Shown here in pieces: positions 33,452 to 42,530 of a stretch of DNA of 64,000 nt. The DNA lies in the NCBI RefSeq assembly GCF_041080655.1, contig NZ_CP163525.1, positions 3,348,001-3,412,000 of the forward strand, written 5' to 3'. The notes under the pieces were generated by a model. That model did not search any database. It was given only the letters and a program-made list of their open reading frames with translations, and had not been told where the DNA came from. The DNA is from Streptomyces sp. CG4 (lineage in GTDB: Bacteria; Actinomycetota; Actinomycetes; Streptomycetales; Streptomycetaceae). Position 1 is the stretch's first letter. The number at the start of each line of letters is the position of its first letter. The position numbers and the translations under genes were made by a program.

Positions 33452-34629
33452 ATGGGCAGCCTAGCCGCGACGCGGAAGCCGCCTTCGGTCCGCGGTCCGG
33501 AGCTGAAGTGGCCGTGAAGCAGGGCGATGCGCTCGCGCATTCCGGTGATTCCGTAGCCGCTGCGCGGGTTCGTGGTCGCCCTTGCGTGTCCGTCGTCGGT
33601 GATCTCGATGGACAGCTCCTCCTCCTCGTACTCGACGCGGACGAGGCAGTGGGCGCCGCCCGCGTGACGTACGACGTTGGTCACCGACTCCTGGATGACG
33701 CGGTAGGCGGCGAGCTCGATCTCGGGGGCGAGCGGGCGTCGTCGGCCATGCCACTGCACCTCCAGCCGCACTCCGGCGTCCGCCGCCGTCGCGGCCAACC
33801 GGTCGACGTCCTGCAAGCCCGGCGCCGGGGTGGACGGCGCCGGTTCCGATTCGGCCTCGCGCAGGACGCCGAGCATGCGCCGCAGCCCGGTCAGCGTCTC
33901 CCGGCTGGTCTGCTCGATGATGCCCAGCGCCTCGCGCACACCGTCCGGTTGGCTGTCGACGGCCCGCTTCGCCGCACCGGCCTGGATCGCGATGGCGCCG
34001 ATGCTGTGGGCCACCGTGTCGTGCATCTCCCGGGCGATCCGCAGCCGCTCGGCCTGGACTGCCTGCGTCGCGGCCTGTGCTCGCAGGGCTTCGGCGTGGT
34101 CCTGCCGCAGTCGGATCCAGCTGCCGAGGAGCCAAGCTACGGCGGTGGCCACGACGAGGACCGACCACGGACCGGTGAGAACCTCGAAGGCCGCCGCTCG
34201 CGGGACGAGGGCCGTCGCGACCAGGGCCCAGACGGCCAGCACGCCGGCCACCGCTGCGACGGCGGCCCGACGCGAACGGGTGACGGCTGTGTAGAAGACC
34301 AGCACGTCCGCCGCGAGGAACAGGGGCCACGTCGTGTCCCCGCACACCCGGGCCATGACCGCTTCGGTCAGCAGCACCGCGAGGACCGGCAACGGTCGGC
34401 GACTCCCCCAGCCGACCGGCCATGCCATCAGCAGAGCCAGCCCCACCAAGGCCCAGCGCCCGATGTGAACGAAGTGACCGGACGGCAGGAAGACCGGGTG
34501 CGTGGGTTGAGGCATCTCGGTGTACAGAATCAGTGCGAACACGGGGACGGCGCACCAGCCGAGTGCCGTCAGCGGGTCCGGCGACAACCGGCGCAGCAGG
34601 GCCGCAGGCGTGAGGAGGCGGGGTCGCAC
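33448..34629 (-). CDS. NarL-type sensor histidine kinase
   Basis: A 393-residue kinase with several membrane helices in residues 20-180, HisKA_3 dimerisation box RIAREMHDTVAHSIGAIAIQ with the phosphorylated His, and a HATPase domain with the N box QESVTNVVRHA and G box SGYGITGMRERI. Start is GTG at 34629. Coupled to the response regulator. The membrane-embedded sensor with hardly any extracellular loop suggests intramembrane sensing, often of cell-envelope stress. Confidence 0.93.
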   Translation of the reverse strand: MRPRLLTPAALLRRLSPDPLTALGWCAVPVFALILYTEMPQPTHPVFLPSGHFVHIGRWALVGLALLMAWPVGWGSRRPLPVLAVLLTEAVMARVCGDTTWPLFLAADVLVFYTAVTRSRRAAVAAVAGVLAVWALVATALVPRAAAFEVLTGPWSVLVVATAVAWLLGSWIRLRQDHAEALRAQAATQAVQAERLRIAREMHDTVAHSIGAIAIQAGAAKRAVDSQPDGVREALGIIEQTSRETLTGLRRMLGVLREAESEPAPSTPAPGLQDVDRLAATAADAGVRLEVQWHGRRRPLAPEIELAAYRVIQESVTNVVRHAGGAHCLVRVEYEEEELSIEITDDGHARATTNPRSGYGITGMRERIALLHGHFSSGPRTEGGFRVAARLPI

Positions 34630-34752
34630 CCGGCGATGCTATCCACCGAGGCCGACGGTCGTATCGGACCGTGGTCTGCATCCCGTGGGCTGACAAGGCG
34701 GGAGCCCGCGGACTGATGTGACACCGACCCGGTCGACGACAGCCTGGACAGC

Positions 34753-35682
34753 GTGATCGAAATCAACGAGCTGACCAAGCGCTACGGCAGCGTATGGGCC
34801 GTCGACGGCCTGACCTTCTGCGTCCGGCCCGGGCACGTGACCGGGTTCCTCGGGCCCAATGGCGCCGGCAAGACCACCACGATGCGCATGCTTCTCGGCC
34901 TGAACGCCCCCACCAGTGGCACGGCCACCATCAACGGCCGTCGCTTCCAGGACTTCGGTACCGGCCTGTGCCACGTCGGCGCCCTGCTGGACGCGGGTGA
35001 CGTCCACCGGGGGCGCACCGCGAACGCGCACCTGGCCGCACTGGCCCGCAGCAACGGCCTGCCCCGCCGCCGGGTCCAGGAGGTGCTGGAGATGGTGGGT
35101 CTGGGCGAGGCGGGCCGTCGGCGGGTCGGCGGGTTCTCGCTCGGCATGCGCCAACGCCTGGGAATCGCCACCGCCCTGCTCGGCGATCCCCCGGTGCTGC
35201 TCTTCGACGAACCGGTCAACGGCCTGGACCCCGAGGGCATCCGGTGGGCCCGCGAGCTGTTCCGCCGCCTGGCCGCCGAGGGACGTACCGTCTTCGTCTC
35301 CAGCCACCTGATGAGCGAGATGGAGCACACCGCCGACCACCTTGTCGTCGTCGGCGGCGGCAGGCTGCTCGCCGACGAGCCCCTCGCCGACTTTGCCGCC
35401 CGCGCCACCACCGCAGGCGTCACCGTGCGAACCCCCGACCCGGCTGTGCTGGCCGAGAGGCTGCTCAACGCGGGTGCCTCGGTGCTGTCGCAGGGCCGTG
35501 ACGTCCTCACCGTCACCGGCCTCACCGCGGCCCGCATCAACGAACTCGCCTTCACCCACCGTGTCCTGGTCCACGAGGTCACCGCGCACGACGGAACGCT
35601 GGAGGACGCCTTCATGGAACTGACAGCCGCCAGCGTCCAGTACCGCGCCTCAGCCACGCCCGCAAGGAGCAAGGACCGATGA
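34753..35682 (+). CDS. ABC transporter ATP-binding protein (exporter type)
   Basis: A 309-residue ATPase: Walker A GPNGAGKTT at about 36-44, signature variant GFSLGMRQRLGIATALL, Walker B VLLFDEPVNGLDPEG. The C-terminal region is DrrA-like. Start is GTG at 34753. Its stop overlaps the ATG of the first permease gene. Divergent from the histidine kinase, so the system is probably a regulated exporter for an envelope-active compound. Confidence 0.93.
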   Translation: MIEINELTKRYGSVWAVDGLTFCVRPGHVTGFLGPNGAGKTTTMRMLLGLNAPTSGTATINGRRFQDFGTGLCHVGALLDAGDVHRGRTANAHLAALARSNGLPRRRVQEVLEMVGLGEAGRRRVGGFSLGMRQRLGIATALLGDPPVLLFDEPVNGLDPEGIRWARELFRRLAAEGRTVFVSSHLMSEMEHTADHLVVVGGGRLLADEPLADFAARATTAGVTVRTPDPAVLAERLLNAGASVLSQGRDVLTVTGLTAARINELAFTHRVLVHEVTAHDGTLEDAFMELTAASVQYRASATPARSKDR

Positions 35683-36536
35683 CCACCCTCTCGACGCATC
35701 CCGCGGCTGCCACTCGACGCGGCGCTGCCGGGCCTGCCCGTTGGCGCGATCTGCTCGGCGCCGAATGGATCAAACTCTGGTCGCTGCGCTCGACCTCCGT
35801 CGTGCTGGGCATCCTCCTCGTCTTCTACCTCTACCTGGCCTACCGCGCCGCCCAACTCGCCCACGACTCCTACCCGACGTGGCCCGCCTTCGCCAAGCTC
35901 GACCCCGACCCCGCGCACGACGCCTTCGACTTCCCGAAGTTCCTCCTGCTCATGGCCACCGCCGGCACGATCGGCTCGATGACCGTCGCCGGTGAACACG
36001 CGAGCGGACTGATCCGCACCACCCTCATCGCTGTGCCGGCCCGAGGCCGCGTGATGCTCGCCAAGGTCACGGTGGTGAGCGCCGTGCTGGCCGTCCTCGG
36101 CCTGCTCATCGGCATCGGGTGCTGGGGCATCACCCTGGCCGTCGTCTCGGACCGGATCACCGGCTTCTCCTTCAGCACCCCTGGCATCTGGCGTCTCATC
36201 GCAGGCACCACGGTCATGGTCCCGGCCTGCGGCCTGATCGGCATGGCCGCCGCCACGCTCATCCGCAACACGGCCGGCACCGTCTTCGCCGTCCTCGTCT
36301 TCTTCCTCGTCGGTCCGCTGGCCGTCAAGGCGCCCCTCCCCTTGCTGTCCGCCAACCAGCGGGCAGACCTGGGCAACACCCTTCCCGCGTATGCCTGGGG
36401 CCGCCTGGCCATCATGAGCCACGGGCACCTCGTCGAACGCGTCTCCTCCGTTCCGGCGGCCTGGATCTCGCTCAGCGTCTGGGCCGTCGTCTCGGTCGCC
36501 GTCACCGTGACGGTCCTGCGCCACCGCGACGTGTGA
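35679..36536 (+). CDS. ABC-2-type permease 1
   Basis: A 285-residue membrane protein with about six helices (STSVVLGILLVFYLYLAYRA, VLAVLGLLIGIGCWGITLAV and others) and the motif EHASGLIRTTLIAVPARGRV typical of ABC-2 permeases. It overlaps the ATPase gene by four bases. With the next gene it presumably forms a heterodimeric transmembrane part. Confidence 0.9.
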   Translation: MTTLSTHPAAATRRGAAGPARWRDLLGAEWIKLWSLRSTSVVLGILLVFYLYLAYRAAQLAHDSYPTWPAFAKLDPDPAHDAFDFPKFLLLMATAGTIGSMTVAGEHASGLIRTTLIAVPARGRVMLAKVTVVSAVLAVLGLLIGIGCWGITLAVVSDRITGFSFSTPGIWRLIAGTTVMVPACGLIGMAAATLIRNTAGTVFAVLVFFLVGPLAVKAPLPLLSANQRADLGNTLPAYAWGRLAIMSHGHLVERVSSVPAAWISLSVWAVVSVAVTVTVLRHRDV

Positions 36537-36608
36537 CGGCGCCACCGACGCCGGACACCCGACCGGACACGCCCCCTCCCGTTCTGACATATGCGACAAG
36601 GGACCCTG

Positions 36609-37439
36609 ATGGCCACAACCACCAAACCGACGACATTCGCAGTCGGCGACGAACTCCGCGGCCGGTTCCGCGACCTGCTCGCCGCCGAGCGGATCAAGCT
36701 GTTCTCACAGCGCTCGGCCTACGTCCTGCTGGCGCTCGCTCCGGTGATCACCGTCTGCGGTGAGTGGTTCACCTGCTCGGGTGTCCACCTTGTCGGCGCG
36801 TCGGCGCATGCCGCTTACGATCCGCTGAGAGGCTCCTTCAACTCCGGCACGTGGGGCTTGCTCATGATCGGCGCCGGCATGCTCGGTGTCCTGGCCATGA
36901 GCAGCGAGTACTCCAGTGGACTGATCCGCACGACCTTCCTCGCCGTCCCGAACCGCCTGCGCGTCGTACTCGCCAAGGCGGTCGTCGTCGCGAGCGTCAC
37001 GTGCGTCGTCGGCCTCATCACCGCGATCGCTTCGTGCATCACCGCCCGGACGATCCTGTCCGGCGACCAAATAGGCATCTCGATCAGTCAGCCCGGTGTC
37101 CTGCAAGGCTTCGTGGCATCCGCCGCAATCCTGCCGGTGTGCGCCGTCATCGGCATGGCCATCGGCACACTCGTCCGAACCTCCGCGGCTGCCCTGTTCA
37201 CAGCCGTCCTGGCCCCGGTCCTGCTGGGCGCCGTACCTTCCGGCAGCAACCGGTTGACGGCCGCCCTGAGCAACTCGGCACCCCAGAACGCGTGGAACAC
37301 CCTGACCAGCCTCGGCACCGCGTGGGACAACGTCGGTCCCTTCCCTCCCACGGCACTCCAGTCCTGGACCGCGCTCGCCTTCTGGCCGCTCCTCACGCTT
37401 CTCGCCGCCGTCATCGTCGTGCGCCGCCGTGACGTCTGA
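36609..37439 (+). CDS. ABC-2-type permease 2
   Basis: A 276-residue membrane protein, a paralogue of the preceding one: LFSQRSAYVLLALAPVITVC, EYSSGLIRTTFLAVPNRLRV and ending VIVVRRRDV like VTVLRHRDV in permease 1. ATG at 36609 is chosen because AAGGGA precedes it; an upstream ATG at 36591 has no such site. Confidence 0.88.
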   Translation: MATTTKPTTFAVGDELRGRFRDLLAAERIKLFSQRSAYVLLALAPVITVCGEWFTCSGVHLVGASAHAAYDPLRGSFNSGTWGLLMIGAGMLGVLAMSSEYSSGLIRTTFLAVPNRLRVVLAKAVVVASVTCVVGLITAIASCITARTILSGDQIGISISQPGVLQGFVASAAILPVCAVIGMAIGTLVRTSAAALFTAVLAPVLLGAVPSGSNRLTAALSNSAPQNAWNTLTSLGTAWDNVGPFPPTALQSWTALAFWPLLTLLAAVIVVRRRDV

Positions 37440-37453
37440 CCGGTCCACGCGGC

Positions 37454-37488
37454 CGCACCCCATCACCACCCATCGCCAAAAGGCCAGG
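37454..37488 (+). repeat. 35-bp repeat, right-end copy 2
   Basis: It matches 32141-32175 with two mismatches and ends five bases before the femX-like stop. The likely right border of the eroded second element; no GGAGACCAAGAAGGC sequence follows, so the terminal attachment site has been lost. Confidence 0.65.
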
Positions 37489-37492
37489 GGCC

Positions 37493-38614
37493 TCAGCGGC
37501 GGGACATGTAGAGGTCCAGGGCCTTGTGCAGGAGCTTGTTGAGCGGGTAGTCCCACTCGCCGAGGTATTCGACGGCCTGGCCGCCGGTGCCGGCCTTGAA
37601 CCGGAGCAGTCCCAGCAGGTGGTTGCTCTCCTCCAGGGTGTCGGTGATGCCGCGGAAGTCGTAGACGCGCGCGCCGAGTTCGTAGGCGTCACACATCATC
37701 CGCCACTGGATGGCGTTGTTCGGCTGGACCTCACGCCTGCGGCTGGTGGAGGCGCCGTAGGAGTACCAGACGTGGTCCCCGACGGTCAGCATCGTGGCGG
37801 CCGCGAGGACCTCTCCCTCGTGATGGGCGAGGTAGAGGCGCATGCGGTTCTCGTCCTCGGCCCGCAGCACGGTCCACATCCGCTGGAAGTAGGCCGGCGG
37901 GCGCGGGATGAACCGGTCCCGCTCAGCGGTCTCGGCGTAAAGGTCGTAGAAGGCAGGCAGGTCCTCGTAGCCGCCCTGGACCACTGTGACGCCGGCCTTC
38001 TCCGCCTTCTTGATGTTGCGCCGCCACTGCTGGTTGAAGTCGCGCTGGACCTCCTCCAGTGTGCGTCCGGCGAAGGACACCTGGAACACGTGGCGCGGCT
38101 GGCCTGCGGCGAAGCCGTCCTCGCCGCCGGGCTCGGTCTGCTGCCAGCCCATCCGGCGCAGCCGGTCGGCGATGCCGAAGGCCTGCGGCTCGTGCGCCGT
38201 GGGCGCCACGTCCCGCAGCCGCGTGGCCCGCGGGTCGGCGATCGCCGCCTTGACCGCCTCGGCGCTCCAGCGACGGGTGACCACGGGCGGCCCCATCTTC
38301 ACCGAGAAGGCGCCCTGTTCCTTCAGGTACGCGAGCATCGGCTCCAGCCACTGCTCGAGATCCGGCGCGGCCCAGTCGATGACGGGGCCCTCGGGCAGAT
38401 ACGCGAGGTACCGCTTCACCTTCGGCAACGGTCGCAGCAGGACCAGTCCGGCCCCGACCAGGCGACCGCCCTCGTCGAACCAGCCCAGACTCTCCGCCCG
38501 CCAGTCCGGCTTCACATCCCCCCACGAGGGAACCTGCATGTGACTCACGGAGGGGCGGGCCGTGACGAAGGCCAGATGCTCCTCGCGGGTGATCGCCTTC
38601 AGGCGACAGCTCAT
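37493..38614 (-). CDS. femX: FemX/FemAB-type lipid II peptidyltransferase
   Basis: A 373-residue FemAB-family enzyme. Double GNAT-like folds, with the second around NNAIQWRMMCDAYELGARVYDFRG. The coiled segment with QQWRRNIKKAEKAGVTV (about 190-210) and ETAERDRFIPRPPAYF match the family. These enzymes add the first bridge amino acid (Gly in Streptomyces) to lipid II using aminoacyl-tRNA. Start at 38614. Probably the chromosomal neighbour of sodN before the elements inserted (inference). Confidence 0.85.
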   Translation of the reverse strand: MSCRLKAITREEHLAFVTARPSVSHMQVPSWGDVKPDWRAESLGWFDEGGRLVGAGLVLLRPLPKVKRYLAYLPEGPVIDWAAPDLEQWLEPMLAYLKEQGAFSVKMGPPVVTRRWSAEAVKAAIADPRATRLRDVAPTAHEPQAFGIADRLRRMGWQQTEPGGEDGFAAGQPRHVFQVSFAGRTLEEVQRDFNQQWRRNIKKAEKAGVTVVQGGYEDLPAFYDLYAETAERDRFIPRPPAYFQRMWTVLRAEDENRMRLYLAHHEGEVLAAATMLTVGDHVWYSYGASTSRRREVQPNNAIQWRMMCDAYELGARVYDFRGITDTLEESNHLLGLLRFKAGTGGQAVEYLGEWDYPLNKLLHKALDLYMSRR

Positions 38615-38761
38615 GCGCAGCGCTCCTTTGTCCGGCGCACAAGCCTACTGAGGCGTACGTCGGCGACGTCCCGGTGGCCCCGGTGCCGGGCCGGTGAGAC
38701 GGCACCGTCGCTCATGGTGTCCCTCCCCCTCGGTGCCCGTTCGCGCTGTGCGTACGCGTCG

Positions 38762-38986
38762 TCAGTGGAACTGCGGCACGATCAGGTAGATCCCGTACGC
38801 CACCACCGCCGCGCAGGCGAGGAAGCACAGGGCCGCCTGGGCCCGGCCCGCGGTGGCGGAACCGGAGCGGCCGGCTTCGGCTCGGGACAGGCCGAGGACA
38901 CCGAAGGTGAAGACGACGACCACGGCGACCGTGACACCGAGGCTGACCGCGGCGACCTTGCCGAGGGCGGACCAGTCGACATGCAT
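38762..38986 (-). CDS. small two-helix membrane protein
   Basis: A 74-residue protein with two predicted membrane helices (AAVSLGVTVAVVVVFTFGVL and ALCFLACAAVVAYGIYLIV) separated by a polar loop with Arg and Ser. It begins 17 bases after the phosphate transporter stop with GGGAG upstream, so both are probably one operon. Such small proteins accompany PiT transporters in Streptomyces. Confidence 0.8.
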   Translation of the reverse strand: MHVDWSALGKVAAVSLGVTVAVVVVFTFGVLGLSRAEAGRSGSATAGRAQAALCFLACAAVVAYGIYLIVPQFH

Positions 38987-39003
38987 GGGGGGCTCCCGGA
39001 GGG

Positions 39004-40158
39004 TCAGGCGGCCGTGCCGACGTGCGTCGGGGCCTGGTTGCGGAGGGTGACCTCGTGGTGCTCGTTGACGTTGTCGGCGCGCACCGGGTTGCGGCGGGAC
39101 GCGGCGACGATGACGGCGGCGAGGGCCAGGGCGACCAGGGCGATGACCGCTGTACCGATGTTGCCGCCGTGCTTGACCACGCTCGCCGCGAGGCCACCGA
39201 CCAGCGCGGCGGACGGCAGGGTGATCAGCCAGGCCAGCACCATCCGGCCTGCCACGCCCCAGCGGACCTCCGCGAGGCGGCGGCCGAGACCGGCGCCGAG
39301 GATGCTGCCCGAGGCGACCTGCGTGGTGGACAGCGCGAAGCCGAGGTGGGCGGAGGTGAGGATCACCGTCGTGGAGGCCGTCTCCGCGGCGAAGCCCTGC
39401 GGCGACTGGATCTCCGCCAGCCCCTTGCCCATGGTGCGGATGATCCGCCAGCCGCCCAGGTAGGTGCCGAGACCGATGGCCACGCCCGCCGCGCCGATCA
39501 CCCACACCGGCGGGCCCGCGTCATGGCCGAGCGCGCCCGCCGAGATCAGCGTCAGCGTGATGACACCCATGGTCTTCTGGGCGTCGTTGGTGCCGTGCGC
39601 CAGGGACACGAGGGACGCCGAGGCGATCTGGCCGAGGCGGAAACCCTTGGTCACCGAGTCCTGACGGGCGCGGGCGCTGAGCTTGTAGGCGAGGTAGGTG
39701 GCGACCAGGGCGGCCAGGCCGGCCACCACCGGAGAGGCCACGGCCGGGATCAGAACCTTTTCGACAACCTTGTCGAAGTGCACGCCGTGAGAGCCCGCAC
39801 CGACCCAGACGGCACCGATCAGACCGCCGAAGAGGGCGTGGGAGGAACTGGAGGGCAGCCCGGCGAGCCAGGTCACCAGGTTCCACAGGATCGCCCCGAC
39901 CAGCCCGGCGAAGATCATCGCCGGGCTGACCAGTGTGTCGTCCACGATTCCGCCGGAGATCGTCCTGGCCACCTCGGTGGACAGAAAGGCGCCGACGATG
40001 TTGAGGATTCCGCTGACCAGAACCGCGGTGCGCGGTTTGAGCGCGCCGGTGGCGATGGAGGTCGCCATCGCGTTCGCGGTGTCGTGGAACCCGTTCGTGA
40101 AGTCGAACGCCAGTGCCGTGACGATGACGACCGCCACGAGGAACGTGATGTGGTCCAT
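39004..40158 (-). CDS. pit: PiT-family inorganic phosphate transporter
   Basis: A 384-residue transporter with the two inverted PiT signatures: DFTNGFHDTANAMATSIATG at about 19-38 and SLAHGTNDAQKTMGVI at about 215-230, plus around ten membrane helices. It takes up metal-phosphate in symport with H+. Start at 40158 is placed before the first helix; the frame runs further upstream through a tandem repeat and is an over-extension. Confidence 0.93.
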   Translation of the reverse strand: MDHITFLVAVVIVTALAFDFTNGFHDTANAMATSIATGALKPRTAVLVSGILNIVGAFLSTEVARTISGGIVDDTLVSPAMIFAGLVGAILWNLVTWLAGLPSSSSHALFGGLIGAVWVGAGSHGVHFDKVVEKVLIPAVASPVVAGLAALVATYLAYKLSARARQDSVTKGFRLGQIASASLVSLAHGTNDAQKTMGVITLTLISAGALGHDAGPPVWVIGAAGVAIGLGTYLGGWRIIRTMGKGLAEIQSPQGFAAETASTTVILTSAHLGFALSTTQVASGSILGAGLGRRLAEVRWGVAGRMVLAWLITLPSAALVGGLAASVVKHGGNIGTAVIALVALALAAVIVAASRRNPVRADNVNEHHEVTLRNQAPTHVGTAA

Positions 40159-40259
40159 TCCCCAAGGCAAGCAAGGGCAGGCCAATGCGCGGCTAACTGA
40201 AGGCGAACGAAGTGTCGAAGATGGGGGACTCTGTTGTGCATTCCTGTGCGGACTCGTTC

Positions 40260-40343
40260 CATCCCGCCATGTCGTCGCCCCATCCCGCCATGTCGTCGCC
40301 CCATCCCGCCATGCCGTCTCCCCCTCCCGCCATGCCCTCGCCT
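40260..40343. repeat. four 21-bp tandem repeats upstream of the AraC-type gene
   Basis: Units start at 40260, 40281, 40302 and 40323. The first two are identical (CATCCCGCCATGTCGTCGCC plus C), the third differs at two positions and the fourth at several. They lie between the divergent pit and AraC-type genes. Confidence 0.85.
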
Positions 40344-40381
40344 CGACCCGCGATGTCAGTGCCCTGTGCCACGCTGTGGAC

Positions 40382-40780
40382 GTGACCCTGGACGACCTCA
40401 GACGGCTGCGGCGCGTGCGCGACCGCATGGACCGCGAGTACGCCGAGCCGCTCGACATGACCGAGCTGGCCCGCGGAGCCCACATGTCGCCGGGCCACTT
40501 CCAGCGCAGCTTCCGCAAGGCCTTCGGCGAGACGCCGTACAGCTATCTGATGACGCGCAGGATCGAGCGGGCCAAGGCGCTGCTGCGCCGGGGCGACCTC
40601 ACCGTGACCGAGGTCTGCCTCGCCGTGGGCTGTACGTCGCTCGGCTCCTTCAGCTCCCGCTTCACCGAGCTGGTCGGCGAGACCCCGAGCGCCTACCGGG
40701 CCCGTGACCACGAGGAGAGCGCAGTGATCCCGTCCTGCGTGGCCCGTACGTTCACCCGCCCGCGCCGCCGCCCGTACTGA
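40382..40780 (+). CDS. AraC-family helix-turn-helix regulator
   Basis: A 132-residue protein that is almost only the AraC DNA-binding domain: MTELARGAHMSPGHFQRSFR and VTEVCLAVGCTSLGSFSSRF. No ligand-binding domain. Start is GTG at 40382. It probably regulates the following VOC gene, 92 bases downstream (common pairing in Streptomyces). Confidence 0.88.
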   Translation: MTLDDLRRLRRVRDRMDREYAEPLDMTELARGAHMSPGHFQRSFRKAFGETPYSYLMTRRIERAKALLRRGDLTVTEVCLAVGCTSLGSFSSRFTELVGETPSAYRARDHEESAVIPSCVARTFTRPRRRPY

Positions 40781-40872
40781 CCCGTGCGTCACCTGCCCGC
40801 GCCGCCACCCGTACCGACCTGCACGGCACCGAGTCGCGCGCGTCCCGGCCCGGATGGGCCTAGCGTGACTGC

Positions 40873-41289
40873 ATGGACGTGAAACTCAAGCAGTGCTTCA
40901 TCGCGGTGGACGACCACGACAAGGCGCTCGCCTTCTACCGCGACGTGCTCGGCCTGGAGGTCCGCAACGACGTGGGCTTCGAGGGCATGCGCTGGGTGAC
41001 CCTGGGCTCGCCGCTCCAGCCGGACGTCGAGGTCGTGCTGGAGCCGCCCGGCGCGAACCCGGACGCCTCCCCCGCCGACCGGCAGGCGATGGCCGAACTG
41101 CTCGCCAAGGGCATGCTCCGGGGTGTCATCTTCACGACCGAGGACTGCGACGCGCTGTACGAGCGGGTGCGGGCGTCCGGCGCCGATGTGCTCCAGGAGC
41201 CGACGGACCAGCCGTACGGGGTCCGCGACTGCGCCTTCCGGGACCCGGCGGGCAACCAGCTCCGCTTCCTCCAGCGCCCCGCGGAATGA
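40873..41289 (+). CDS. VOC-family (glyoxalase-like) protein
   Basis: A 138-residue single-domain VOC protein: QCFIAVDDHDKALAFYRDVL, DVEVVLEPPG, and DCAFRDPAGNQLRF with the C-terminal metal ligand region. VOC proteins isomerise or dioxygenate small molecules or bind antibiotics. Downstream of an AraC-type regulator. Confidence 0.88.
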   Translation: MDVKLKQCFIAVDDHDKALAFYRDVLGLEVRNDVGFEGMRWVTLGSPLQPDVEVVLEPPGANPDASPADRQAMAELLAKGMLRGVIFTTEDCDALYERVRASGADVLQEPTDQPYGVRDCAFRDPAGNQLRFLQRPAE

Positions 41290-41312
41290 CGGATCCGCGC
41301 CATGAACGGCCC

Positions 41313-41347
41313 GCGTGAATTCCCCGGGCCCGCCAGGGAATTCACGC
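41313..41347. terminator. perfect 12-bp inverted repeat between two VOC genes
   Basis: GCGTGAATTCCC (41313-41324) and GGGAATTCACGC (41336-41347), loop 11 bases. A stable hairpin 23 bases past the first gene and 13 before the second; terminator most likely, operator possible. Confidence 0.7.
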
Positions 41348-41360
41348 CTACACTCCCGGC

Positions 41361-42125
41361 ATGATCATTCGCTGGACGTACGCCTTCGCCGACCGTCCCG
41401 CCGACCGGCTGCCCGGGGCCCGCGTCTTCTGGACCGCCGTCACCGGCACCCGCGCATCCGAACCCCGCGGCGAACAGGGCGAGTTCCTGACCCTGCGGCC
41501 CGAGGAGGCCACCGGGGCGGACGCGTGCGTGAAGCTCCAGGGCGTCACCGACGGCGACGGTGGCGCCCACCTCGACCTCTGCGTCGAGGACATCCGGGGT
41601 TTCACCGGGACGGCCCGGGAACTCGGCGCGACGGTGGTGGCGGACCACGGCGACTGGGTCGTACTGCGCTCTTTGGCGGGGCAGTTGTTCTGCGCCGTGC
41701 CCTGGCACGGGGAGACGGTACGACCGCCGGTGGTGGCGGGCAGCCGGCTCGACCAGGTCTGCCTCGACACCCCGCCGTCCGGATACGCCGCCGAGTCGGA
41801 CTTCTGGGCCGCCCTCACCGGCTGGGAGCGGCGGAAGGGGTCCCGCCCGGAGTTCGAGGTGCTGCAGCCGCCCGCGGGGCTTCCCGTGCGGATCCTGCTC
41901 CAGCGGCTCGACGAGGAGCGCCCGGCCTCCGCCCATCTCGACCTCGCCTGCGCGGACATCGCCGCGGTCCGCGCCCGGCACGAGAAGCTGGGGGCCGTCG
42001 CGGTGTCCCACGGCCCGCACTGGTCGGTGATGCGCGATCCGGCGGGCGGCACCTACTGCCTGACCGGCCGCGATCCGGAGACGGGCGGCCTGCCGAGCGC
42101 CGCTCGGCACACGGCCGGCGCGTAG
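41361..42125 (+). CDS. two-domain VOC-family protein
   Basis: A 254-residue protein with two VOC modules, about 1-120 and 125-245. The second has LDQVCLDTPPSGYAAESDFW and MRDPAGGTYCLTGRDPETG. Substrate unknown. The hairpin in between suggests it has its own promoter. Confidence 0.85.
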   Translation: MIIRWTYAFADRPADRLPGARVFWTAVTGTRASEPRGEQGEFLTLRPEEATGADACVKLQGVTDGDGGAHLDLCVEDIRGFTGTARELGATVVADHGDWVVLRSLAGQLFCAVPWHGETVRPPVVAGSRLDQVCLDTPPSGYAAESDFWAALTGWERRKGSRPEFEVLQPPAGLPVRILLQRLDEERPASAHLDLACADIAAVRARHEKLGAVAVSHGPHWSVMRDPAGGTYCLTGRDPETGGLPSAARHTAGA

Positions 42126-42156
42126 GCCCGCCGAACCCACGGGACAGGGGTACCGG

Positions 42157-42489
42157 TCACCCCCAGGACTCCACCTCCACCACGGCAGCGGCCGGCAGCG
42201 GCCCGTACACATGCGGGAACTCCTCCCCGCCCGGCTCCACCGCCTCGTACTTCACCGGCACGCCCACCAGGGCCGGGTCCACGACCAGGACGACCAGCTC
42301 GTCCGGGCCGTCGTAGTCGCCGTACAGGAACGCGGCGATGCGCGGGAGTTGCTCGCGGGTGGAGAAGTGGAGGAAGCCCTCCTCCTGGAGGGTGCGGCCG
42401 CGGGTCGACACCTCGTAGGCGCCGCGCTCGCGGGCCGCTTCCCACAGGGAGCGTTCGGTGATGTGGAAGATACGGGGCAGTTTCGGCAT
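42157..42489 (-). CDS. DUF952 protein
   Basis: A 110-residue DUF952 protein: IFHITERSLWEAARERGAY, EEGFLHFSTREQLPRIAAF and FPHVYGPLP. The family has an ADP-ribosyltransferase-like fold by structural reports, but biochemistry is unknown. Convergent with the VOC gene. Confidence 0.88.
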   Translation of the reverse strand: MPKLPRIFHITERSLWEAARERGAYEVSTRGRTLQEEGFLHFSTREQLPRIAAFLYGDYDGPDELVVLVVDPALVGVPVKYEAVEPGGEEFPHVYGPLPAAAVVEVESWG

Positions 42490-42530
42490 GCGCCCACGCT
42501 ACGGCGTCCGGTACGGCGTCGGCGGCGGGC

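Noticed and set aside
40260..40343. CRISPR array
   Set aside because: Repeats are contiguous without spacers and no cas gene is near.
40159..40518. N-terminal extension of the phosphate transporter through the 21-bp repeats
   Set aside because: It would add a WRDGATT repeat peptide before the first helix; family members start at MDHITF.
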